A stretch of 33,127 nt of DNA from Candidatus Saccharimonadota bacterium. GTDB lineage: Bacteria; Patescibacteriota; Saccharimonadia; Saccharimonadales; Saccharimonadaceae. This document shows, piece after piece, positions 22,554 to 31,434 of the stretch. The stretch lies in NCBI GenBank assembly GCA_900555425.1, contig UNSM01000002.1:1-33127 (forward strand), given 5' to 3'. The notes beneath the pieces are model-generated. The model was not told the origin of the DNA. It was given only the letters and a program-made list of their open reading frames with translations, and searched no databases. Every line of letters starts with the position of its first letter. Position 1 is the stretch's first letter. The translations under genes and the position numbers were made by a program.

Positions 22554-22864
22554 CTACTCTTGAGATTCTTTCCAACGTTTAAGCATCGCCCTTATAAAGT
22601 CTCGATCCTTTGTTTCGAGTTCCTCCGTAGTCTGACTAAAACTCTTTCCAGGGAAAGAGGATCCTGCTTTATCCATATGTCTTTTAATTTCTTCCCACTG
22701 GACAGCTCTTTCTTCTGGAGTGCGATCGTCTGGGAAAGGTGAAAGAAAGTTATTTCTATAGTTCTTGCTTCCTGTAGTTACCTTTGCTGCTTGCCTCCCA
22801 GTAGGCGACAACACTCACACGGCTGTCTATCCTGTTCTGGTTGGTGGTGTCTTTCAATACTCAT
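22554..22864 (-). pseudogene. Small hypothetical gene, possibly frameshifted
   Basis: An 86-codon frame (22814-22554) encodes a charged helical protein ending RAMLKRWKESQE, but its first possible start is a GTG directly after a stop, without a promoter or ribosome binding site. An ATG at 22864 opens a 28-codon frame (to 22778) that overlaps it. Adding one base near GTGTTG (about 22809-22814) would join them into a single protein of about 103 residues, reading through CECLSPTGRQ. So this is either one gene with a single-base lesion (or sequence error) or a non-coding stretch with a chance frame. It lies directly downstream of the tRNA-Ile2 gene. No family recognised. Confidence 0.35.
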
Positions 22865-22882
22865 AATATCTTACTTCCAAGC

Positions 22883-22958
22883 TGGTGGGGGCGGCTGGGA
22901 TCGAACCAGCGACCAATCGGTTATGAGCCGACTGCTCTAACCCCTGAGCTACGCCCCC
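22883..22958 (-). tRNA. tRNA (CAU), probable tRNA-Ile2
   Basis: A 76-nt tRNA with acceptor GGGGGCG/CGCCCCC and encoded CCA. The anticodon loop is CTCATAA. Body sequence (AGAGCAG, then CTCATAA, then TTGGTCGCTGGTTCGATCC) is closer to the E. coli minor Ile tRNA, whose CAU is modified to lysidine-AU, than to elongator Met, and a separate elongator Met tRNA is present at 25744. It would depend on TilS, encoded at 25895. A -10 TATAAT (22973-22968) lies 9 nt before the 5' end. Confidence 0.85.
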
Positions 22959-22988
22959 GTGAGACTTATTATAGCGCATCAGAGGTAA

Positions 22989-24359
22989 TTATAGAAGTTT
23001 TCCAGCGGCAATTCGCACGGCTTCTGACCAAGAAGTAAAACAATGCGGAGTGGACGCTAGTTCTTCGCTGGTAATTTTATGTCGAACGGCTAGGGCTAGC
23101 TCGGCTGCCATATCACTAGCGTGCGGTCCGACGATTGTTCCACCTACGACAACTCGCTTCTTGTCAACGATCAATTTCACAAAACCTATTCGCTGGTCGG
23201 TAATATTGCTGCGTACGGTAGTTGTGAGCGGAACAATTGCTATTTTTGCGCTTATTCCTTTCACCTTACAATCGTATTCATTCATTCCAATTTGAGCTAT
23301 TTCTGGCTGAGTAAATGCAACTTGTAGGCGTGGGGAATCATTGAATTTAATCTTATTATTATGTAGCAAATTATGAGCCGCAATACGACTCTGCGCTAAG
23401 GCTGTGTGAGTTTGAATATTGGCGTCAGTTACATTTCCTGCGGCAAAAATATGTCGAGCGGAAGTTTGTAGGGAAGAATTAACCAAAATGCCATTCTCGG
23501 TATATTTTACGCCAGCGTTTTCTAAGCCCAAATCTGTTGCAGGCAATTGTTGGTCGGCAATTACAATCTCGTCAACGCGCACAGATTTTTCTATTCGCCC
23601 CTGCAGAAAAGTGACGCGCTTTTGTATAGACGATTTTTGTATAGCGATAATCTTAGTGCGAGCTAAGATCGAAATGTTGCGATTTTTTGCATCATTCGTA
23701 ACTAAAGCACTGACTTCTGGGTCAAATGTTGATAATATTCTGGACGATTTCTCTGCTACGTAAACTTTTGTTCCCAGCGTGGAGAAGATGTGCGCCAATT
23801 CTAGTGCCATGGCTCCCGCGCCAACAATGAACATGGTTTTTGGTGGGCGCTTCAAGCTAAAAATAGTTTTTGGAGTGTGATAAGAAACGGCACTTAATCC
23901 GGGTATTTCTGGAATTTGCCAATCAGATCCGGTTGCGATGAGAAATTTGCGAGCGGACAAGTGTCTTCGATTGATGGCTATTTCGTTCGGACTCAAGAAA
24001 TGTGCATTGCCAGCAAAAACACTAATGTCTTGTTTTTCGTAATAATAGCGATTGCCGCCAGCTCCAGTTCTCTTTACAACTTTGTCTTTCCAGGAGAGTA
24101 GAGAAGGGTAATTATACCCAACCGAGTTAGTGCGCAGTCCAAACTTAGCGGCATCTTTGGCTGTTTGATAAACGTTAAGAGCGTGAGTTAAGAATCCAGT
24201 TGGTACATCTCCCCAGTTTGGCGATTCCCCGCCGAATGTTGATTTTTCTACAACAGCAACTTTTTTTCCAGCGCTTGCTAATATGCTAGCTGCGGGCGAA
24301 CCGCCGGCGCCACTACCAATTACGATATAGTCATAGTCAAAAGTTGGTTTTTGCGACAT
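22989..24359 (-). CDS. Flavoprotein of the disulfide-reductase family without the redox cysteines
   Basis: A 456-residue FAD/NAD(P)-dependent oxidoreductase of the dihydrolipoamide dehydrogenase/mercuric reductase type. FAD-binding YIVIGSGAGGSPAASILASAG (about 11-31), ATGSDWQIPEIPG, NAD(P)-binding FIVGAGAMALELAHIF and the C-terminal dimer domain are all present. The active-site segment, normally GGTCxNxGCxPTK, reads GGESPNWGDVPTG, so both cysteines and the following Lys are replaced. It therefore cannot act through a disulfide; it may use FAD for NAD(P)H-quinone or oxygen chemistry, or a one-electron acceptor. The ATG at 24359 has AGGAG 5 nt upstream; a TTG one codon earlier is less likely. 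It follows the ATP-cone gene after 8 nt, in one operon with it. Confidence 0.88.
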   Translation of the reverse strand: MSQKPTFDYDYIVIGSGAGGSPAASILASAGKKVAVVEKSTFGGESPNWGDVPTGFLTHALNVYQTAKDAAKFGLRTNSVGYNYPSLLSWKDKVVKRTGAGGNRYYYEKQDISVFAGNAHFLSPNEIAINRRHLSARKFLIATGSDWQIPEIPGLSAVSYHTPKTIFSLKRPPKTMFIVGAGAMALELAHIFSTLGTKVYVAEKSSRILSTFDPEVSALVTNDAKNRNISILARTKIIAIQKSSIQKRVTFLQGRIEKSVRVDEIVIADQQLPATDLGLENAGVKYTENGILVNSSLQTSARHIFAAGNVTDANIQTHTALAQSRIAAHNLLHNNKIKFNDSPRLQVAFTQPEIAQIGMNEYDCKVKGISAKIAIVPLTTTVRSNITDQRIGFVKLIVDKKRVVVGGTIVGPHASDMAAELALAVRHKITSEELASTPHCFTSWSEAVRIAAGKLL

Positions 24360-24367
24360 CAAATCTC

Positions 24368-24655
24368 CTAAATTATGGTTTTATAATTTTTATATAAATA
24401 GGCTGCGTCAGGATGCAGAGTTTTCATAATACGTTGTGCTTGGCTGCGGATATCGGCAGAGGTTATTTCTGGGTGAGTTTCGCACCAATTCATAACGCCC
24501 AGAGTGACGGTTTTTGCAATGTCTTGAGCTTGACCTTCTGGCGTACGAACGCTTAGGCAGGTGGCAATTATGGAATTGTGGAGCTTGTCTGGGCTAAACT
24601 CCTCTGGCGGTCGCTTTCCTTGCTTGATGACGTCAATTTGACCTGGCTTTACCAT
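24368..24655 (-). CDS. Free-standing ATP-cone domain protein, 95 aa
   Basis: A 95-residue protein that consists almost only of an ATP-cone domain: DVIKQGKRPPEEFSPDKLHN (strand, turn, helix), IIATCLSV, AKTVTLGVMN, and the C-terminal RSQAQRIMKTLHPDAAYLYKN. ATP-cones bind ATP/dATP and usually sit at the N-terminus of ribonucleotide reductases or in NrdR, where they give allosteric control. No reductase or zinc ribbon is attached here, so it may regulate a partner in trans. GGAGG lies 6 nt before the ATG. It overlaps the end of the upstream membrane gene by 7 nt and precedes the flavoprotein gene by 8 nt. Confidence 0.8.
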   Translation of the reverse strand: MVKPGQIDVIKQGKRPPEEFSPDKLHNSIIATCLSVRTPEGQAQDIAKTVTLGVMNWCETHPEITSADIRSQAQRIMKTLHPDAAYLYKNYKTII

Positions 24656-25386
24656 AAATTGCCTCCGTAGCTAATGACACCAATAACGCGGTCGACGAAT
24701 AGGAATGCCGCCAAAATTAGTAGGCTGCCACCGCTGGCGAATTGCAAAAATCTCTTATGATCTTCTCGCCAACGTTGTAAATTAGAGATGCTGCGTCCGC
24801 TGCCGATCAAGACGATAACGATAAATAACGGCAGTGTGGACACGACGACGTAGATCGCTACGCTGATGATTTGCAAGAAGGGGTTTGGTAGGGTGATAAT
24901 AGCCAGACTGGCGGCGATAATTGGCGCGACAATAAATATGATTTCTGCAATAACGCTAATTATTCCCAGAGCAAAGCTTTCTATGGAATTTTTGGTTTTT
25001 TTGGTGCGTTTGTTTAAATATTCTGCAAAATTGCGTGGAAGCCATAATGAAGTTCCTGGTTGTCGTCGGAAGTAGAACGCCCAAATTGCGATTCCTAAGC
25101 CAAACATCATCCCTGAAGAGATGGCGGCAACGAGTTGCTCTGCGCTGGTGACGTGGTGGATGAATAGTGATAAGAAATAGGAAATTGAGCTGATAAGTAA
25201 CAAGGTAATCATTGCGACGCCAAATACAAAGCTGTTGCTCATACGAAAAATTTTTCTCTGGGCGGTTTTTTTGCCAATTGAATGTCCGCTAAGTAACGTT
25301 AAAACACTGACGCTAAGCTGAAAACTAGCGTGAATAATCGCTGCAAAAATTATGGTGGCCAGTGATGAGATTGTTACGGGGGTCAT
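24649..25386 (-). CDS. Multi-pass membrane protein, 245 aa
   Basis: A 245-residue integral membrane protein with about six hydrophobic helices (about 5-30, 52-74, 83-106, 138-165, 170-198, 216-237) and a basic loop NKRTKKTKNS in the middle. The two-halves layout (three helices, charged loop, three helices) is like LysE/CcdA-type transporters, but no cysteines for electron transfer and no known motif are seen. It heads an operon with the ATP-cone and flavoprotein genes; a TTATAC -10 ends 6 nt before the ATG. Function unknown. Confidence 0.7.
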   Translation of the reverse strand: MTPVTISSLATIIFAAIIHASFQLSVSVLTLLSGHSIGKKTAQRKIFRMSNSFVFGVAMITLLLISSISYFLSLFIHHVTSAEQLVAAISSGMMFGLGIAIWAFYFRRQPGTSLWLPRNFAEYLNKRTKKTKNSIESFALGIISVIAEIIFIVAPIIAASLAIITLPNPFLQIISVAIYVVVSTLPLFIVIVLIGSGRSISNLQRWREDHKRFLQFASGGSLLILAAFLFVDRVIGVISYGGNLW

Positions 25387-25527
25387 TTTTGTGTATAAAT
25401 CCTTCTCTACCAGTGTACCACAAGCGGAATGAAAAGGTAAATAATGACCGAAAAAGGTATTGCTTTTTTGTCAAATTTATGATAGTATAAAGACAGTTAA
25501 ATAATTAACACAAAAAAGGAAAAAAAT
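25387..25527 (+). promoter_or_regulatory. Intergenic region with AT-rich promoter
   Basis: Holds the minus-strand -10 of the membrane gene and, for the small plus-strand gene, a TATAAA-like -10 around 25484 after a T-rich stretch. Nothing else is seen. Confidence 0.3.
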
Positions 25528-25692
25528 ATGGAAATCAACACCAGTGAATTAGCTGAATTTTTAGAAGTAACCCGAAAAAAGGATTTAGCAACGTGGGAGC
25601 GTCAGCGTAATTCATGGGAATTGGGTAGTTTTGTGTCGCGGCGATTGGCGGCTTTGGATGGTGTTCAGTCTGAAGAGCTTGAGCTAATTTAA
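25528..25692 (+). CDS. Small hypothetical protein, 54 aa
   Basis: A 54-residue acidic, helical protein (starting MEINTSELAEFLEVTRKKD) with no membrane segment and no recognised family. AAGGA lies 8 nt before the ATG and an AT-rich promoter region is upstream. A hairpin follows 18 nt after the stop. The regular codon use and a good ribosome binding site support it as real. Confidence 0.55.
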   Translation: MEINTSELAEFLEVTRKKDLATWERQRNSWELGSFVSRRLAALDGVQSEELELI

Positions 25693-25710
25693 TTCAGTAT
25701 CTATAAAAAA

Positions 25711-25733
25711 TTCCCCGTCGTATTGACGAGGAA
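25711..25733. terminator. Terminator, mainly for tRNA-Met on the minus strand
   Basis: TTCCCCGTC and GACGAGGAA form a 9-bp stem with one mismatch. On the minus strand a run of six T follows, ending the tRNA transcript; it may also end the small plus-strand gene. Confidence 0.65.
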
Positions 25734-25743
25734 AGATAATTTC

Positions 25744-25820
25744 TGGTAGCACCGGGTGGACCCGAACCACCGACCTCAGGCTTATGAGTCCTGCGCTCTA
25801 ACCAGCTGAGCTACGGTGCC
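25744..25820 (-). tRNA. tRNA-Met (CAU), elongator
   Basis: A 77-nt tRNA with acceptor GGCACCG/CGGTGCT (G1-T72 wobble), encoded CCA, D arm GCTCAGCTGGTTAGAGC, anticodon loop CTCATAA on a CAGGA/GCCTG stem, and standard T arm. It lacks initiator features and differs from the Ile2-like gene, so it is taken as elongator Met. Confidence 0.9.
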
Positions 25821-25831
25821 ACACTGCATTG

Positions 25832-25860
25832 ATTGTAACAGATAGTATAAAATTTGCCAA
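25832..25860 (-). promoter_or_regulatory. Promoter of tRNA-Met
   Basis: On the minus strand TTGGCA (25860-25855), a 17-nt spacer and TACAAT (25837-25832) precede the tRNA 5' end by 11 nt. Confidence 0.65.
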
Positions 25861-25894
25861 ATACGTTTTAGGTAAATTGTGAGATAATGGATAT

Positions 25895-26731
25895 GTGAGA
25901 TATATTATCGCAGTCAGTGGTGGGATTGATTCGGTAGTTTTGCTGGATTTGATGTCGCGAACGGAAAAAGATTTGGTGGTCGCTCATTTTGACCACGGAA
26001 TTCGTGAGGATTCGGCGAGTGATGCTAGATTTGTCGAGGCTTTAGCTGATAGATATAAAATACAATTTGTTTGTCGGCGTGAAAAGCTGGGGGCTGATGC
26101 CAGTGAAGAATTGGCGCGCCAAAGGCGTTATGAATTTTTGCGTGGCGTGGCGACGGATTTTGATGGCGTGATAGTGACAGCGCATCATCGAGATGACATT
26201 ATTGAAACTGTAGCGATGAACCTTAAGCGTGGCTCCAGGTGGCGAGGCTTGGCGGGGATGAGTGATAGTCAAATAGTTAGGCCGATGAATGGTTGGACGA
26301 AGCAGAGAATTTATGAATATGCGATTCGTCAGAAATTGGAATGGTGTGAAGATGAGACAAATCAAAGCGACTTGTATCAGAGAAATAAATTTAGGCGCAA
26401 GATAAATCGTGAGCTTGATGAATATCAGAAACTTGGAGTGTATGAGGCGTGGCGAAAACAGAGAGAATTAAGAGGGGAAATTGAGCAGGAAATAGAGAAG
26501 TTTGATGGAGAAGTGCTTAGTCGGTATTTTTTGACGATGATAGATGATAATGTCGCACAAGAATTGCTATATTATTACGTTTTACGACATTATGATGTGT
26601 CGTTACTGGGTTCTCAATTGGAGCGTATGCTAATTGCTATAAAAACTGGAAAAGCTGGCTCTTGCTGGCAAGTTGGCGGCGGCATTGTGATGAAATTGAC
26701 GCTAAGAAGTGTTATAATAAAGAGAGTTTGA
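25895..26731 (+). CDS. tilS: tRNA(Ile)-lysidine synthase, short form
   Basis: Converts C34 of the CAU-bearing tRNA-Ile2 to lysidine so that it reads AUA. The 278-residue protein has the PP-loop SGGIDSVVLLDL (about 8-19), AHFDHGIREDS (about 29-39), TAHHRDDIIETVAMNLKRGS (about 94-113) and RPMNGWTKQRIYEYA. It stops soon after the catalytic domain plus a short helical part, lacking the C-terminal domains of E. coli TilS, like the short form in Aquifex. Start: a GTG with GATAAT (25883-25888) exactly 6 nt before it; the ATG just upstream runs into a stop. A cognate tRNA lies 2.9 kb away. tilS next to ftsH recalls the Bacillus tilS-hprT-ftsH order. Confidence 0.92.
   Translation: MRYIIAVSGGIDSVVLLDLMSRTEKDLVVAHFDHGIREDSASDARFVEALADRYKIQFVCRREKLGADASEELARQRRYEFLRGVATDFDGVIVTAHHRDDIIETVAMNLKRGSRWRGLAGMSDSQIVRPMNGWTKQRIYEYAIRQKLEWCEDETNQSDLYQRNKFRRKINRELDEYQKLGVYEAWRKQRELRGEIEQEIEKFDGEVLSRYFLTMIDDNVAQELLYYYVLRHYDVSLLGSQLERMLIAIKTGKAGSCWQVGGGIVMKLTLRSVIIKRV
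26713..26718 (+). promoter_or_regulatory. Extended -10 upstream of ftsH
   Basis: TGTTATAAT (-10 at 26713-26718) overlaps the 3' end of tilS and would give a leader of about 35 nt with AAGGA before the ftsH ATG. Confidence 0.5.
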
Positions 26732-26759
26732 TTAGTATAGGCGAAAGGATTAGTTGAGA

Positions 26760-28628
26760 ATGGCTGTTAAGATGCCTCAAAGAAATGGAAAGAATAGAAT
26801 AAGTCAAATTTTACGATTTGGATTGTTTTGGGCAATTATAATTTTTGTAGCGTTAATTTTTTACGCAACACTCTTCCCTGCATCGAATCTTAAAGATGTT
26901 GCATTATCTGATGTAGTGCGTCGAGCAAATGACGGTAAAATTGCTCAATTGGAGATTCAAGGAAACGATATTAAGATTACTCCAAAAGATCAATCAAAAC
27001 CTACCGAGCATTCAGTCAAGGAATCTAGTAGCATTTATGAGCAGGGCTTGAACAAGGATGCGAAGGTTGAGGTGAAGGTTATTCCACCATCCACAACCGG
27101 CGAAACCATGTGGAATCTGGCGGTTATGGTTGTGCCTGTGTTGATTATCGTGGTGTTCTTCATGTTTATGATGCGCCAAGCTCAGGGTCAAAATAATCAA
27201 GCTATGGGATTCGGCAAGAGTAAGGCTCGCCTGTATGGACAAGACAAAGAAAAGGTTTTATTTACGGATATCGCTGGAAATGATAACGCCAAGCAAGATC
27301 TGCAGGAGGTTGTTGATTTTCTTAAGCATCCGAAGAAATATAAAGATTTGGGCGCAAAGATTCCGAAAGGTGTATTATTAGTCGGTAATCCTGGTACGGG
27401 TAAGACGATGCTAGCCCGAGCTGTTGCTGGCGAGGCTGGTGTGCCATTCTTCTCGATCTCCGGTTCTGAATTTGTGGAAATGTTTGTTGGTGTTGGTGCT
27501 AGCCGAGTGCGAGACCTATTTTCTAAGGCTAAGAAAAATGCGCCGTGCATTATCTTCATTGATGAGATTGATGCCGTGGGTCGTAAGCGTGGCTCTGGTA
27601 TGGGTGGCGGTCATGATGAACGCGAGCAAACTCTGAACCAGATTTTGGTAGAGATGGACGGTTTTGATGGCGAAACGAATGTTATTGTTTTGGCAGCAAC
27701 CAACCGCGCGGATGTTTTGGATCCGGCTTTGCTTCGCCCTGGACGATTTGACCGACGTGTAATTATTACGCTTCCAGAGCGCAAAGATCGTGAAGCGATT
27801 CTGAAAGTTCACTTTAAGAAAAAGCCAACTGACGAAACTGTTGATCTTGATAAACTAGCGGCAAAAACCGCCGGCTCATCTGGTGCGGATTTGGCGAATA
27901 TGGCCAATGAAGCTGCAATTATTGCCGCTCGTCGCAACAAGAAGAAGATCTCAAATGACGAATTAACTGAGGCGTTTGAGCGTGTGGCAATTGGTCCAGA
28001 GCGCAAGACTAAGATAATGAACGATCACGAGAAAGAGTTGACTGCTTATCACGAAGCTGGCCACGCAATTGTTGGTCACGTCTTGCCTGATTCCGACCCA
28101 GTCCACAAGGTTACGATTATCCCGCGCGGCGGTACTGGCGGAGTAACATGGTTCTTGCCACCAGAAGATAAAAGCTACACCAATGTTTATGAATTTAAGG
28201 ATATTTTGGCTCGGGCAATGGGTGGACGAATCGCTGAGCAATTGATTTACGGCGATGACGGAATCACTACTGGAGCTGGTTCGGATTTGCGAAAAGCGAC
28301 TGAAATTGCCCGTGATATGGTGATTGAGCAAGGAATGGGCAAGGGCTTGCGCGATCAAGTATTCCATGAAGATAACGGCGGCTTGATGTTCGATAAAATG
28401 ACCAGAGAGCGTCCGTATTCTGATGAGACTGCGAAGATGATTGATGAGGAAGTCGCGCAATTGATTACCGAAGCTAAACATCGTGCAATGTTGGTATTGA
28501 AAGAGAATCGTTCGTTCCTTGATAAGTTGGCTGAGGCTCTGCTGAAGGAAGAAACTCTGGAAGAATCTGAGGTTGACGAGATTCTTAAGGGCACTAAATT
28601 ACCAAAAGAAGCTAAACTGCATTCGTAA
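26760..28628 (+). CDS. ftsH: ATP-dependent zinc metalloprotease FtsH
   Basis: Membrane-anchored hexameric AAA+ protease for quality control of membrane and regulatory proteins. The 622-residue protein has a first transmembrane helix (about 21-41), an extracytoplasmic domain, a second helix (about 118-138), the AAA+ module with Walker [12 protein letters not shown] (about 209), Walker [16 protein letters not shown], the second region of homology with LRPGRFDRR, and the zinc motif HEAGH (about 431), followed by the peptidase domain. The ATG at 26760 is favoured over the TTG at 26754; AAGGA ends 10 nt upstream. murJ starts 6 nt after the stop, so ftsH, murJ and lepA form an operon. Confidence 0.97.
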   Translation: MAVKMPQRNGKNRISQILRFGLFWAIIIFVALIFYATLFPASNLKDVALSDVVRRANDGKIAQLEIQGNDIKITPKDQSKPTEHSVKESSSIYEQGLNKDAKVEVKVIPPSTTGETMWNLAVMVVPVLIIVVFFMFMMRQAQGQNNQAMGFGKSKARLYGQDKEKVLFTDIAGNDNAKQDLQEVVDFLKHPKKYKDLGAKIPKGVLLVGNPGTGKTMLARAVAGEAGVPFFSISGSEFVEMFVGVGASRVRDLFSKAKKNAPCIIFIDEIDAVGRKRGSGMGGGHDEREQTLNQILVEMDGFDGETNVIVLAATNRADVLDPALLRPGRFDRRVIITLPERKDREAILKVHFKKKPTDETVDLDKLAAKTAGSSGADLANMANEAAIIAARRNKKKISNDELTEAFERVAIGPERKTKIMNDHEKELTAYHEAGHAIVGHVLPDSDPVHKVTIIPRGGTGGVTWFLPPEDKSYTNVYEFKDILARAMGGRIAEQLIYGDDGITTGAGSDLRKATEIARDMVIEQGMGKGLRDQVFHEDNGGLMFDKMTRERPYSDETAKMIDEEVAQLITEAKHRAMLVLKENRSFLDKLAEALLKEETLEESEVDEILKGTKLPKEAKLHS

Positions 28629-28634
28629 AATACT

Positions 28635-30287
28635 ATGGGGCGCGTTCGTAGTACAGTTACGAAAATAAATCAGCGGCTTAATGTGAAATTGGCTGCTACG
28701 ATTCTGGCGGGCTCGACGTTGTTGTCGAGCTTGCTGGGGTTTTTTCGTGATCGTTTACTCAACTCCGCCTACATGCCGAGCGAAAATGGAGCATTGGCGG
28801 GATACCCGGTTGGACTAGACGCTTATACGGCAGCTTTTATGGTGCCAGATTTTATGTTTGCAGTGCTGGTTTCTGGTGCGCTTAGTGTGACGTTCATTCC
28901 AGTTTTTAATGAGCGCTGGGTCAAGGGCAATAAGCAGTCGGCTTGGCAAATTAGCTCGAGCATGATTAATTTTATGGCGCTTATAACTATGGCAGCGTCG
29001 GTGCTGATTATTATTTTCGCTGATCCATTGATGAAGTATTTAATCGCACCTGGTCTGAGTGAATCTGGTCATGCTTTGGCGGTTAGTATGATGCAGGTGA
29101 TCGCGGTTAATCCGTTTATTTTTGCGGTTGCAGCGGTAATTGCTAGTATCCAGCAAGCGGTTGGGCGATTTATGTTCTGTGCGCTGGCGCCAATGCTGTA
29201 TAACGTCGGTATTATTATCGGTACGGTGTGGTTTACCGGCGGTGTCAATTTATTCGGCTGGCAGATTTTTGACGGCGGCATTATGGGTGTGGCGTTGGGT
29301 GTGGTTTTGGGATCATTTTTACAATTGATCGTCAGCGCAGTCGGTTTGGCTGGGCTTGGTTTTGATTACAATTTCAAAATTTATTGGCGGAATAAGGGAT
29401 TTAGGAAAGTTTTATCTCTATTGCCGGCGCGTTCTGTTGATCAAGGAATGGATTATGTAGTTAGCTTGGTCGAGGTCAATTTAGCTTCGCGCTTAGCCGA
29501 TGGAACGGTTAGGGCGTACCAGCAGGCCTTAACTCTTCATATGATGCCGATTAATCTTATTGGTGTGGCGATTTCAAATGCCGCCTTTCCGCAATTAACT
29601 GGGCATTTGGGTGAAGGTCGAAATGACCTATTTCAAAAAGACCTGCGTTCCCTGCTGAGAATTGTTTTTTGGATGGCACTTCCGGTGTCGGTGGTGATTT
29701 TCTTTACCAGGGGATACGTCGTGCATTTTATCCGCAATACTGGCGATCCACTAATCGCGGGAATTTTGGGCTGTTTGGTCGTGGCAATTTTATTCCGAAC
29801 TATTTACCACATGGCCGCGCGAGCATTTTACGCCCGCCAAGACACAAAAACTCCTCTGTATATTTCAATTTTCTCGATTACTTTGAATATCATTTTAGCA
29901 ATTGTTCTATCAATGGTCTTGAAAATGGGTGCATATGGATTGGCTTGGGCTCAATCAACGGTGGCGGTTTTGGAAGTAGTTGTTCTTTTGGCGGTTATGA
30001 ATCGTCAAATGCCAAAATTATTCGACATGACATTCGTGCGGGCGATTTTTAAGATGATAATTGCGGGTACTATTACGGGCGTGGTTTGTTATATTGCCGT
30101 GCTAATTATGCCGTTTCGTTATCATGACGACAGTTTCTTTAGCGCTTTTCCGAAATTTGTTATCATTTCATTGGTCAGTTTTGGCGCGTATGCCGCGGCT
30201 TCAAAGTGGCTAAAATTGCCAGAAATTGACCCGATTCTTGCGCGATTGAAGAAAGTGTTATTTGGACGATTGGAGTTTAAGGGCTAA
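28635..30287 (+). CDS. murJ: Lipid II flippase MurJ (MviN)
   Basis: Flips lipid-linked peptidoglycan precursor across the membrane. The 550-residue polytopic protein has about 14 hydrophobic segments; [16 protein letters not shown] and [20 protein letters not shown] (about 53-72) are typical of the first two MurJ helices, including the Arg needed for activity, and [20 protein letters not shown] and [19 protein letters not shown] further on match the family. Length fits bacterial MurJ (about 510-550). Together with murC at 18678 it shows that a peptidoglycan pathway is active. The stop overlaps the lepA ATG (TAATG). Confidence 0.95.
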   Translation: MGRVRSTVTKINQRLNVKLAATILAGSTLLSSLLGFFRDRLLNSAYMPSENGALAGYPVGLDAYTAAFMVPDFMFAVLVSGALSVTFIPVFNERWVKGNKQSAWQISSSMINFMALITMAASVLIIIFADPLMKYLIAPGLSESGHALAVSMMQVIAVNPFIFAVAAVIASIQQAVGRFMFCALAPMLYNVGIIIGTVWFTGGVNLFGWQIFDGGIMGVALGVVLGSFLQLIVSAVGLAGLGFDYNFKIYWRNKGFRKVLSLLPARSVDQGMDYVVSLVEVNLASRLADGTVRAYQQALTLHMMPINLIGVAISNAAFPQLTGHLGEGRNDLFQKDLRSLLRIVFWMALPVSVVIFFTRGYVVHFIRNTGDPLIAGILGCLVVAILFRTIYHMAARAFYARQDTKTPLYISIFSITLNIILAIVLSMVLKMGAYGLAWAQSTVAVLEVVVLLAVMNRQMPKLFDMTFVRAIFKMIIAGTITGVVCYIAVLIMPFRYHDDSFFSAFPKFVIISLVSFGAYAAASKWLKLPEIDPILARLKKVLFGRLEFKG

Positions 30288-31117
30288 TGGAAAATATTCG
30301 GAATTTTTGTATTATTGCTCACATTGATCACGGCAAGTCTACGCTGGCCGATCGAATGATGGAGATGACTGGGACGGTAGAAAAGCGTGAAATGAAATCG
30401 CAGCTGCTGGACTCAATGGATTTGGAACGGGAAAAAGGCATTACTATTAAGCTGGCGCCGGTGCGAATGCGATATAAAAATGTCGATCTGAATTTGATTG
30501 ACACTCCGGGGCATGTCGATTTTAGCTATGAAGTTTCGCGTAGCTTGCAGGCTTGCGAGGGCGCGATATTAGTGGTTGATGCCAGCCAAGGAATTCAGGC
30601 ACAAACATTGTCGAACGTTTACTTGGCGATGGAGCAGGATTTGACGATTATTCCGGTCCTGAATAAGGTCGATCTGCCGGCCGCTGATATACCGCGTGTA
30701 TCCAGACAAGTTATTAATTTGCTGGGCTGCGACGAGCGCGAGATTATTCATATTTCTGCTAAAACTGGTCAAAATGTAGACAAGGTTTTGGATGCGGTTG
30801 TTGAGCGAATCCCTGCGCCAACTGGCGAGGCTGATGGTCCGACTAGGGCGTTGATTTTTGATAGCTATTATGACGATTATCGTGGCGTGATTTTATACGT
30901 GCGGGTGGTTGATGGGCGAATTAAAAAGGGCGAATCTATCCGAATGATGGCGACTGGCGCAAATGGACTAGCTCTGGAAGTTGGTCATCTTAACCCAGCC
31001 ATGCAGCCCGACCCTTCGCTTGAAACTGGCGAAATTGGCTATATTGTGACAAACCTGAAGACGACACGCGAGGCGCGGGTTGGCGATACGGTAACACTGG
31101 GGAGATATTTTAATTAA
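30287..31117 (+). CDS. lepA: Elongation factor 4 (LepA), N-terminal part of a split gene
   Basis: Encodes the GTPase domain and domain II of the ribosome-associated GTPase EF-4. G1 [13 protein letters not shown] (11-23), G2 [11 protein letters not shown]3 [16 protein letters not shown]4 NKVDLP and a domain II region ending in [12 protein letters not shown] are intact. After that the frame runs into GRYFN and a stop, where a normal LepA would pass through a short linker into domain III (LPGYKxVKP). The last few bases of the frame belong to a 57-bp repeat brought in with the insertion. The C-terminal part resumes at 32887. The piece has no premature stop and no decay, so it may still be made as a stable two-domain GTPase. 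Start coupled to murJ by overlap. Confidence 0.9.
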   Translation: MENIRNFCIIAHIDHGKSTLADRMMEMTGTVEKREMKSQLLDSMDLEREKGITIKLAPVRMRYKNVDLNLIDTPGHVDFSYEVSRSLQACEGAILVVDASQGIQAQTLSNVYLAMEQDLTIIPVLNKVDLPAADIPRVSRQVINLLGCDEREIIHISAKTGQNVDKVLDAVVERIPAPTGEADGPTRALIFDSYYDDYRGVILYVRVVDGRIKKGESIRMMATGANGLALEVGHLNPAMQPDPSLETGEIGYIVTNLKTTREARVGDTVTLGRYFN

Positions 31118-31166
31118 GATTAAAAAGGGAAACCACGAATCTACAAACAATAAGCTTAACTGAATT
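31110..31166 (+). repeat. Degenerate copy of the mazG leader and start (repeat A)
   Basis: From TTAATTAAGATTAA to TTAACTGAATT this 57-bp stretch matches 31889-31947, with a 2-nt gap and about seven changes. The ATG of the gene copy reads ACG here. Copy A supplies the stop codon of the truncated lepA. Confidence 0.85.
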
Positions 31167-31388
31167 TTTTTGGCGTTGGTTCGTAGTATTGACGCGTATG
31201 ATTGCTGAAATCAGTTTCCTTACCAGATTTGGCATAGCATTTATTCGACAAAACTCATTAAGTCTCTTAATAAAGAAATCAAACGTCAAACGAAATAGAA
31301 GGTTCTTTTTCCTAACGAGGAGGCTCTGGAACGTTACTTAGTTACTTTGTTTGAAGACTCTACTAGAGTGTTTACACAAAATTATTGA
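31167..31388 (+). mobile_element. Remnant of an IS256-family transposase
   Basis: Frame 31248-31388 reads IKSLNKEIKRQT, then a stop (TAG at 31296), then KVLFPNEEALERYLVTLFED before the final stop. This is the C-terminal signature of IS256/Mutator transposases (ES-LN-EIKRRT, then FPNEEA-LRLV). Just upstream, in another frame, LPDLA resembles the preceding FP-x-IR segment. The catalytic region, the rest of the gene and recognisable ends are lost. It fills the stretch between the split lepA and the SemiSWEET promoter. Confidence 0.7.
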
Positions 31389-31414
31389 CAGCATCTTTTC
31401 CTTTATAATATAAT
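31385..31414 (+). promoter_or_regulatory. Consensus promoter of the SemiSWEET gene
   Basis: TTGACA (31385-31390), an 18-nt spacer and TATAAT (31409-31414) match the sigma70 consensus in all 12 bases. A second TATAAT overlaps at 31404-31409. Confidence 0.75.
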
Positions 31415-31434
31415 AAAACCTCATGAGGTATTAT

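Noticed and set aside
22841-23038. Plus-strand open frame of 65 codons reading GRLGSNQRPIGYEPTALTPE across 22883-22958
   Set aside because: This is the well-known spurious translation of the antisense of a tRNA gene; the tRNA-Ile2 gene on the minus strand explains it.
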